Assembly (NCBI GenBank): GCA_937890485.1
Contig: CALBXN010000101.1
Coordinates: 1 to 5,952, forward strand
DNA: 5,952 nucleotides
Source: an uncultured Treponema sp.
GTDB taxonomy: Bacteria; Spirochaetota; Spirochaetia; Treponematales; Treponemataceae
Reading direction: 5' to 3'
A model generated the notes under the pieces. That model searched no databases. It was not told where the DNA came from and was given only the letters and a program-made list of their open reading frames with translations. Below, one piece after another: positions 1 through 4,545 of this stretch (position 1 is the first letter of the stretch; every line of letters starts with the position of its first letter). Both the position numbers and the translations under genes were made by a program.

Positions 1-1114
1 AAAAGCCTCTACGATTTAAAAATAAAATTATTTGTTTTTTTTCTTGTAAAGTTAAGCGAATTTCGTCTTCAAGTTGTGGAGAAATGCATCCTTCAGTTTT
101 TCTTCCATCTGGAGATGTTTCAGAAAGATTTACAATCTGTATTTCAGGTGGACATCCACCTGCTAAGCGCTTTGTTAAATAATGAGTTTGAATTTTATTT
201 TCTTTCATTAAATGCCATGCTTCTACTGAAGGAGTTGCACTTCCCATAATCAAAGGTATTTTTTTATCTGTACAAATTCTCATTGCAACTTGCCTTGCAT
301 GGTAACGAGGTGTGTTTCCTGATTTGTATGAACCATCATGTTCTTCATCAATTATAATTAAGCCTAAATTTGGTACAGGTGCAAAAATTCCACTTCGTGC
401 ACCAATTACAATCTTTGCTTCCTGAGTTAAAATTCGTTTCCATTCTTTTAATTTTTGACTTCCAGTTAATCCTGAATGAAGTACTGCAACATTGTTTCCA
501 AAGCGTTTTGTTACTGCTTCGATAACTTGATGAGTTAGGCTAATTTCTGGAACAAGATAAATTACACCTTGTCCTTGAGAAATTATTTTTTCTGCACATG
601 ATAAAAATACTTCGGTTTTTCCAGTGCCTGTTGCTCCATATAAATAATGAAAAATATTTTTTTTATCGGAATTTAAAATTTCGTCTATTGCAATTTTTTG
701 TTCATCAGATAATTGTTTTTGTGAAAATGATTTTTCATCTTCTTCAAATGAAAGGGATGAAAAACTTGTTTCTCGTTTTCCTGAGGGGAGCATTGTAAAT
801 AATGCTTCGCCTTGTGAACATAAATAATATTTTGAAATCCAATCTGAAAGTTTAATTTGCTCCTGGAAGAATAAAGGTTCATCATCAATGATTCTTAAAA
901 TAGGTTTTATTTTTTCTTCAGCAACAGTACAAGATTTTGGTAAGTTTTCTGAAATTCCTATGATACATCCTATCATCTTTCTTGAACCAAAGTATACTTC
1001 GCATCGCATTCCGACTTGTGCCTTTTTGTATTTTTTTTCATCGGAAGATAAATTTTTATAAGTGAAACTTTGAGGAAGTGGAAGATTTACAAGAATTTCT
1101 AAAAATAATGACAT
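1..1114 (-). CDS. priA: Primosomal protein N' / replication-restart helicase PriA, N-terminal part (runs off left edge)
   Basis: The reverse strand from the ATG at 1114 reads 371 codons without a stop and leaves the window at base 1, so the C-terminal part is missing; whole PriA proteins are usually about 650-820 residues. PriA is a 3'-to-5' superfamily 2 DNA helicase that recognises stalled forks and reloads the replisome. Visible in order: an N-terminal 3'-DNA-binding region with the typical N-L-P-L-P-Q-S-F-T-Y pattern (about 10-19); a winged-helix-like segment around D-W-I-S-K-Y-Y (91-97); Walker A GATGTGKTE (160-168); DEEH box (256-259) followed by the aromatic-rich loop S-Y-K...P-R-Y-H-A-R; GSATPS motif III (291-296); and LFLNRRGF (364-371), just before where the zinc-binding cysteines should begin. 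An AGGA ribosome site at 1122-1125, 7 bases upstream, supports the start. The gene lies 23 bp after the uracil-DNA glycosylase stop on the same strand and has no clear promoter of its own, so it is probably co-transcribed. The frame is intact throughout. Confidence 0.96.
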   Translation of the reverse strand, partial: MSLFLEILVNLPLPQSFTYKNLSSDEKKYKKAQVGMRCEVYFGSRKMIGCIIGISENLPKSCTVAEEKIKPILRIIDDEPLFFQEQIKLSDWISKYYLCSQGEALFTMLPSGKRETSFSSLSFEEDEKSFSQKQLSDEQKIAIDEILNSDKKNIFHYLYGATGTGKTEVFLSCAEKIISQGQGVIYLVPEISLTHQVIEAVTKRFGNNVAVLHSGLTGSQKLKEWKRILTQEAKIVIGARSGIFAPVPNLGLIIIDEEHDGSYKSGNTPRYHARQVAMRICTDKKIPLIMGSATPSVEAWHLMKENKIQTHYLTKRLAGGCPPEIQIVNLSETSPDGRKTEGCISPQLEDEIRLTLQEKKQIILFLNRRGF

Positions 1115-1121
1115 CAAAAAA

Positions 1122-1126
1122 TCCTA
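1122..1126 (-). promoter_or_regulatory. Ribosome binding site of priA
   Basis: On the minus strand the 23-bp gap between the glycosylase stop and the priA ATG contains TAGGA, with 7 bases between it and the start codon at 1114. This is the only Shine-Dalgarno-like element in the gap. It supports both the chosen start and independent initiation of the second gene of the pair. Confidence 0.6.
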
Positions 1127-1137
1127 TTTTCTTCTAG

Positions 1138-1878
1138 TTATAACTCTCTAAGACGTGCATCTAGTCTGTTTCTAAAAAGCTTTAAATCTTCCCAAGCTGG
1201 TCTTTTTAAACTTTCATCGCGTAATAGGGCACTTGGATGATATGTCATCATTGCAGGAATTCCATATACGTCATAAATTTTTCCACGCATTTTATTAACA
1301 GGGTCTGAAATATTAAAAAGATTGTGGGCAGCAATTCTTCCAACAGCTAAAATCATAGCAGGTTTTAAAATGTGAATTTGAGTTTCTAAATAAGGCATGC
1401 AAGATGCACATTCGTCTTGTAATGGGTCTCGGTTTGCAGGTGGTCTACATTTTATAACATTTGCAATGTAACAATTTGTATTTCTTGATAAATTTATTGC
1501 TATGAGCATTTTGTCTAAAAGTTGACCTGCTTTTCCTACAAATGGAATACCTTGGGCATCTTCATCTGCTCCTGGTCCTTCTCCTATAACCATTACTAAT
1601 GGATGCGAAACTCCCACTCCTGGAACAGTTTGTTTTCGTCCTCTACAAAGACCACATCTATCACATTTTGCTATTTTTTCATTTAGAGTTTCTAAAGTAA
1701 TTCCTGACGAAGTTTTTTGTATGTTTTGTTGTTTTTCACTAAATTTATCAGTTTGTAAAGAAATATCGATATCATCATTGAACGTTGGAGTTTGCGTTGA
1801 ATCATCTTTAAATCCTTTTAGATAGGAATGACTAATATCTAACAAATTATATAAATTTTCTTTATCGATTTTCTTCAT
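1138..1878 (-). CDS. udg: Family 4 (4Fe-4S) uracil-DNA glycosylase
   Basis: This 246-residue protein removes uracil from DNA, the first step of base-excision repair after cytosine deamination or dUTP misincorporation. The family 4 signatures are all present. Four cysteines sit where the iron-sulfur cluster ligands are expected: C72 and C75 in K-C-D-R-C, and C144 and C160 in I-K-C-R-P-P...C-A-S-C, with the usual 16-residue spacing of the second pair. The uracil-binding and catalytic motif is GEGPGADED (99-107), followed by QGIPFVGKAGQLLD (109-122). The second motif is HPSALLR (214-220). Residues 1-65 form a polar extension absent from the short thermophile enzymes of about 190-220 residues; its function is unknown. 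The ATG at 1878 follows AAGGTGA (1882-1888), a strong ribosome site. The promoter at 1921-1949 faces this gene, and priA follows 23 bp downstream. The family call is secure; biochemical specificity for uracil alone is inferred. Confidence 0.95.
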   Translation of the reverse strand: MKKIDKENLYNLLDISHSYLKGFKDDSTQTPTFNDDIDISLQTDKFSEKQQNIQKTSSGITLETLNEKIAKCDRCGLCRGRKQTVPGVGVSHPLVMVIGEGPGADEDAQGIPFVGKAGQLLDKMLIAINLSRNTNCYIANVIKCRPPANRDPLQDECASCMPYLETQIHILKPAMILAVGRIAAHNLFNISDPVNKMRGKIYDVYGIPAMMTYHPSALLRDESLKRPAWEDLKLFRNRLDARLREL

Positions 1879-1881
1879 TTT

Positions 1882-1888
1882 TCACCTT
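1882..1888 (-). promoter_or_regulatory. Ribosome binding site of the uracil-DNA glycosylase gene
   Basis: AAGGTGA on the minus strand lies just upstream of the ATG at 1878 and matches the 3' half of the consensus AAGGAGGTGA. It fixes the start of the glycosylase and confirms that the N-terminal extension is translated. Confidence 0.7.
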
Positions 1889-1920
1889 AATAATCTTTAA
1901 AAATTTGAAAAAAGTTATAT

Positions 1921-1949
1921 AATATAATTGATTGAGAAAAAAAATTCAA
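1921..1949 (-). promoter_or_regulatory. Sigma-70-type promoter of the glycosylase-priA unit
   Basis: Minus-strand -35 box TTGAAT (1944-1949) and -10 box TATATT (1921-1926) are separated by exactly 17 bases. They match TTGACA at 4 of 6 and TATAAT at 5 of 6 positions. The predicted start of transcription is near 1914, giving a leader of about 36 bases that carries the ribosome site. This is seen by eye only; AT-rich sequence produces such boxes by chance, but the spacing and orientation fit well. Confidence 0.55.
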
Positions 1950-1951
1950 TC
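1930..1951. repeat. 6-bp inverted repeat GATTGA / TCAATC between the divergent genes
   Basis: GATTGA (1930-1935) and TCAATC (1946-1951) are exact inverted copies separated by 10 A-rich bases. The pair lies inside the glycosylase promoter: its right arm overlaps the -35 box and its left arm is in the spacer. It could be a weak operator or just chance in AT-rich sequence. It is unlikely to be a terminator, because it lies upstream of both genes. Confidence 0.35.
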
Positions 1952-1966
1952 TTAGTAAAGTATACA

Positions 1967-1972
1967 TATAAT
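1967..1972 (+). promoter_or_regulatory. Second candidate -10 box for the glycosyltransferase gene
   Basis: A perfect TATAAT, preceded by TATACA, lies 36 bp upstream of the more proximal TATAAT. The only -35-like hexamer at a usable distance is the weak TTCAAT (1945-1950, 16-base spacer). If used, it would give a leader of about 48 bases. It is weaker than the proximal candidate overall. Confidence 0.3.
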
Positions 1973-1979
1973 TTTGTTT

Positions 1980-2008
1980 TTGTGTAAGTAGCATTATTGC
2001 TGTATAAT
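1980..2008 (+). promoter_or_regulatory. Proximal promoter of the glycosyltransferase gene
   Basis: A perfect -10 box TATAAT (2003-2008) has a partial -35 box TTGTGT (1980-1985, 3 of 6) at 17-base spacing. Transcription would begin near 2015, only about a dozen bases before the ATG at 2027. If this promoter is the real one, the in-frame TTG at 1997 lies inside it and cannot be the translation start. Confidence 0.5.
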
Positions 2009-2017
2009 GAATTTTAC

Positions 2018-2021
2018 GAGG
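2018..2021 (+). promoter_or_regulatory. Ribosome binding site that decides the glycosyltransferase start
   Basis: GAGG lies 5 bases upstream of the ATG at 2027. The alternative in-frame TTG at 1997 has no comparable site, so this element places the start at 2027 and removes ten residues from the longest possible reading frame. Confidence 0.65.
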
Positions 2022-2026
2022 TTTTT

Positions 2027-3169
2027 ATGTCTAAACGCAATTTTATGTTATTGTATCTTAATACTGGAGGTGGGCATTTAGCTCCTGCGAAAGTGTTGAA
2101 ATCTCATATAGAAAGACTGTATCCTGATGCAAACGTTCAACTTGTAAATGGTTTTGACAAGGCAAATTTTGTTTCTAAACTGATTTTTGAAAAAGGGTAT
2201 CATTCTATGTGTACTGTAACCCCAGGATTATGGCATATTGTTTATGAACTTGGACAAAAACGTGCTGTACAAACTTTTACACAAAAATTCTTAAATCCTC
2301 AAACTTCTCATTATTTAAAAGAAAAAATTATTAATGATAATATAACAGATATTATTTCTTTTCATTTTGCACTTACACCTTCTGCAAAAACTGCGATTAG
2401 AAAAAGTGGTAAAAATGTCAATCTTTCTATGGTTGTAACAGACCCATTTACTGCACCTTCAACTTGGTTTTTTGTAAAAGGAATAAAATCATATGTTTTT
2501 TCACAACAAGTAAAGGATTTTGCTGTAAAAAAATGCGAATATAATCCTGATGATATTGAAATTATGCCTTTTTTAATAAATAACAAATTTTTATCACAAA
2601 CAACCAAAGATGAAGTTGTATCGTTAAGAGAAAAATATGGAATACCCCAAGATAAACGCGTTGTTTTAATTGCTGGCGGTGGAGAAGGTTTACCTGGAAC
2701 ATTAAAGATAATTACTGAATTTATTACAAAAAAAGTAGATTTTTCAATTATTGTTGTTTGTGGACGAGGAAAGAAAACTAAAAAAACTTTGGAAATGTTA
2801 AAAAAAGTACATCCTAAACTAAATTTGTTTGTTTTTGGTTTTGTTTCTTTTTTAGATGAACTTGTAAAACTTTCTGACTGTGCAATAATAAAAGGAGGAA
2901 CTTCAACTGTTCTTGAAATGTTGGCATCTAATATTCCTGTCATACTTTCAACTTTTATTCATGGTCAAGAATTAGGAAATGTTCGTTTTGTTTATGAAAA
3001 TAAGGCTGGATGGTTTATTCAAAATCCAAAAGACATTAGTGAAAAAATTAATAAACTATTTTCTGATGACGAATATTATAATAAAATTAAAAACCAAACT
3101 GAAAACTTAAATTTACAAACAGATTGTACTGAGTTTGTTCATAAACTCATGGCACAATCTAGTTTATAA
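2027..3169 (+). CDS. GT28-like glycosyltransferase related to monogalactosyldiacylglycerol synthase
   Basis: The 380-residue protein has the GT-B two-domain plan of MGDG synthases and MurG-like enzymes, which move a sugar from a nucleotide donor to a membrane lipid acceptor at the inner face of the cytoplasmic membrane. Visible signatures: N-terminal LNTGGGHLAPA (11-21) with the glycine-rich loop and histidine of the MGDG synthase N-domain; VVTD (136-139) followed by S-T-W-F; the linker into the C-domain, VVLIAGGGEG (212-221); GFV (271-273); the donor-binding segment KGGTSTVLE (289-297), which keeps the K, G, T and E of the family; and GQELGN (313-318), resembling the G-Q-E-x-G-N of MGDG synthases. 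No signal peptide or membrane span is apparent, fitting a peripheral enzyme. The start at 2027 rests on a GAGG site. It is a single-gene unit converging on thiI. The family is fairly sure; sugar and acceptor are unknown, a glycolipid role being inferred. Processive diglucosyl transfer or another lipid acceptor are alternatives. Confidence 0.88.
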   Translation: MSKRNFMLLYLNTGGGHLAPAKVLKSHIERLYPDANVQLVNGFDKANFVSKLIFEKGYHSMCTVTPGLWHIVYELGQKRAVQTFTQKFLNPQTSHYLKEKIINDNITDIISFHFALTPSAKTAIRKSGKNVNLSMVVTDPFTAPSTWFFVKGIKSYVFSQQVKDFAVKKCEYNPDDIEIMPFLINNKFLSQTTKDEVVSLREKYGIPQDKRVVLIAGGGEGLPGTLKIITEFITKKVDFSIIVVCGRGKKTKKTLEMLKKVHPKLNLFVFGFVSFLDELVKLSDCAIIKGGTSTVLEMLASNIPVILSTFIHGQELGNVRFVYENKAGWFIQNPKDISEKINKLFSDDEYYNKIKNQTENLNLQTDCTEFVHKLMAQSSL

Positions 3170-3189
3170 CATTTCACTTAGTATTAAAT

Positions 3190-4419
3190 TTATTTGTTTG
3201 AGAAGTTTTCTGCAACAAAATCTCTTACCAAGAATTGTTTTACTTCTCTTTTTTCAAATGCTTCTTGAATCAAATCGTCAACTTGCATTGCTTTGTAGAG
3301 TTCTTGTGCAACTTCAACTTTTGCCCTAATTACAGGATGTTTTGGTGAAAATAAAACGCAACAATCTTCGTACGGAAGGATAGAAGTTTCGTAAGTTCCT
3401 ATAAATTTTGATGTTTCTACAATTTCTTCTTTATCCATTCCAACTAATGGTCTTAAAAGTGGAAAATCAGAACAACTTTCGGTAACTTCCATATTTTCTA
3501 CAGTTTGACTTGCAACCTGACCTAAACTTTCTCCTGTGATGATACACTGACTGTGGATTTGTTTTGCTAATAAATTTGCTGTTTTCATCATACACATTCT
3601 AAGAAGTAGGGTGCTATAACTTTCTGTTTTTAATCCGTCTGGAGCTTCTGGCATTTCTGAAGCAAGTTTTTTTATTTTCATTTGAACATCAGTAAATGGA
3701 ACTATGTTTACGTGGGTTTCTAATCCGTAATGACTGATAATTTGTGCCAAATCTTCTACTTTCTTTCTTGCTTCATCTGAAGTATATGGATATGCGTGAA
3801 AATAGCAACACTCTACTTTCATACCACGACGCATCATTCTGTAGCCTGCAACAGGAGAGTCTATTCCTCCTGATAAAAGTAAAAGTCCTTTTCCGCCAGT
3901 CCCAACTGGTAAACCTCTACAACCTTTTATGGTGTCGCTATAAACAAAGCAACGTTCTCTAAGTTCAATGTTTATTGTTACATCTGGTTTATGAACGTCA
4001 ACTTTTAGTAAATCTTGTTCACAAATATCACTGGCAGCTTCGCAACTAAGTTCATAAGAATTTAATGGAAAATTTTTTTCGCTTCGACGAGATTCAATTT
4101 TAAAAGTTTTTGCACCCCGTTCTTTTGCAAATAAGGCTTCTTGCATTACAGCATCTTTTATAGAATCAATATTTTTTTCGCAAATTCTAGTTTTTGCCCA
4201 ACCTGTAATTCCGATTAGATGTGAAAGTGCAAATTCAACTGCTTCACATCCAGCAGGCTCACAATCAATGTACATTCTTCCTGCACGCAAAGTTACTTTT
4301 GATTTTATTGATTCAAGATAAAGTTGTGTATTTTGAATAAGTCGGCGTTCAAATTCTCTTATATTTCCGCCTTTTAAAGTTAGTTCTCCAACTTTTGCAA
4401 GATAAGTAATCATTTCCAT
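3190..4419 (-). CDS. thiI: tRNA 4-thiouridine synthase ThiI (no rhodanese domain)
   Basis: ThiI adenylates U8 of tRNA and replaces the oxygen with sulfur to make 4-thiouridine; in some bacteria it also supplies sulfur for the thiamine thiazole. From the ATG at 4419 the protein is 409 residues. In order it shows the N-terminal ferredoxin-like start with GELTLKGGN (11-19), a THUMP-region segment (about 60-165), the PP-loop LLSGGIDSPVAGY (181-193), the conserved TGESLGQVASQT (295-306), and Y-E-D-C-C (350-354), where the catalytic cysteine is expected. It ends without the rhodanese domain of the longer E. coli protein, like the roughly 400-residue Bacillus form, so sulfur must come directly from a cysteine desulfurase or a separate carrier, not seen here. 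The start is uncertain: ATG at 4419 or 4413 (407 residues), both without a clear Shine-Dalgarno. An in-frame TTG at 4455 lies within the proposed promoter and is disfavoured. The stop is 20 bp from the converging glycosyltransferase. Confidence 0.95.
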   Translation of the reverse strand: MEMITYLAKVGELTLKGGNIREFERRLIQNTQLYLESIKSKVTLRAGRMYIDCEPAGCEAVEFALSHLIGITGWAKTRICEKNIDSIKDAVMQEALFAKERGAKTFKIESRRSEKNFPLNSYELSCEAASDICEQDLLKVDVHKPDVTINIELRERCFVYSDTIKGCRGLPVGTGGKGLLLLSGGIDSPVAGYRMMRRGMKVECCYFHAYPYTSDEARKKVEDLAQIISHYGLETHVNIVPFTDVQMKIKKLASEMPEAPDGLKTESYSTLLLRMCMMKTANLLAKQIHSQCIITGESLGQVASQTVENMEVTESCSDFPLLRPLVGMDKEEIVETSKFIGTYETSILPYEDCCVLFSPKHPVIRAKVEVAQELYKAMQVDDLIQEAFEKREVKQFLVRDFVAENFSNK

Positions 4420-4426
4420 AAATGCT

Positions 4427-4455
4427 ATATTACGAAAAATTTGTATCAAAATCAA
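4427..4455 (-). promoter_or_regulatory. Promoter of thiI, giving a leaderless or nearly leaderless transcript
   Basis: Minus-strand -35 box TTGATT (4450-4455) and -10 box TAATAT (4427-4432) are 17 bases apart, each matching the consensus at 4 of 6 positions. Seven bases after the -10 box comes the ATG at 4419, so transcription is predicted to start at or next to the A of that codon. This fits the lack of a Shine-Dalgarno site before either thiI start. Confidence 0.45.
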
Positions 4456-4480
4456 TAATATTTTAAATAAATAATATTTT
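4454..4480. repeat. Direct repeat of AATAATATTTT, 16-bp period
   Basis: AATAATATTTT occurs at 4454-4464 and again, identically, at 4470-4480, with five bases between the copies. It lies between the thiI -35 box and the acyl-CoA synthetase promoter. Pure A/T composition makes chance likely, but an AT-rich upstream activating or bending element shared by the divergent promoters is possible. Confidence 0.4.
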
Positions 4481-4485
4481 TAGTA

Positions 4486-4512
4486 TTGCATAATGACAAA
4501 AAGTGTGATAAT
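4486..4512 (+). promoter_or_regulatory. Candidate extended -10 promoter of the acyl-CoA synthetase gene
   Basis: The -10 box GATAAT (4507-4512, 5 of 6) is preceded by TG one base upstream (4504-4505), making an extended -10. The best -35-like hexamer is TTGCAT (4486-4491), with a short 15-base spacer that an extended -10 could tolerate. Transcription would begin near 4519, giving a leader of about 27 bases with the ribosome site. Confidence 0.45.
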
Positions 4513-4519
4513 GTCAAAA
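4490..4519. repeat. Paired 12-bp direct repeat with embedded TGACA-N13-TGTCA inverted repeat (candidate operator)
   Basis: ATAATGACAAAA (4490-4501) recurs as ATAATGTCAAAA (4508-4519), 11 of 12 identical with an 18-bp period. The single difference turns TGACA (4494-4498) into TGTCA (4512-4516), which is its exact inverted copy, so the pair also reads as a palindrome with a 13-base centre. The right half covers the end of the proposed -10 box of the acyl-CoA synthetase gene, a position from which a bound protein would block transcription. No regulator is identifiable from the window. Confidence 0.45.
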
Positions 4520-4536
4520 TACAAATTGAAATTTCT

Positions 4537-4542
4537 GGGGGA
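4537..4542 (+). promoter_or_regulatory. Ribosome binding site of the acyl-CoA synthetase gene
   Basis: GGGGGA ends three bases before the ATG at 4546. A run of five G in such AT-rich sequence stands out, and it supports the chosen start. Spacing is a little short and the core is GGGGG rather than AGGAG. Confidence 0.6.
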
Positions 4543-4545
4543 TTT

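Noticed and set aside
598..888. Short open frames on both strands inside the priA region
   Set aside because: They fall entirely within the continuous PriA reading frame containing the Walker A region, and their translations show no family features.
1930..1951. Rho-independent terminator at the GATTGA/TCAATC repeat
   Set aside because: The stem is only 6 bp and AT-rich, and the site lies upstream of both flanking genes, so neither transcript would end there.
1997..2026. TTG at 1997 as an upstream start of the glycosyltransferase
   Set aside because: It has no Shine-Dalgarno site and overlaps a TATAAT -10 box. The ATG at 2027 has GAGG at the right distance and begins just before the conserved N-terminal strand.
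2362..2943. 193-codon open frame on the minus strand inside the glycosyltransferase gene
   Set aside because: It is antisense to a well-supported gene with family motifs, has no recognisable domain, and its composition looks like the complement of coding sequence. It is a shadow frame of AT-rich DNA.
3135..3329. 64-codon plus-strand frame spanning the convergent gene ends
   Set aside because: It overlaps the 3' ends of both well-supported genes, has no ribosome site, and its hydrophobic translation is typical of antisense AT-rich sequence.
3744..3962. 72-codon plus-strand frame inside thiI
   Set aside because: It is antisense to the PP-loop and central region of ThiI, with no domain or ribosome site.
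4420..4545. Thiamine pyrophosphate riboswitch or other structured leader in the thiI upstream region
   Set aside because: The predicted thiI leader has essentially no length, and I see no conserved TPP-riboswitch core such as CTGAGA in the region.
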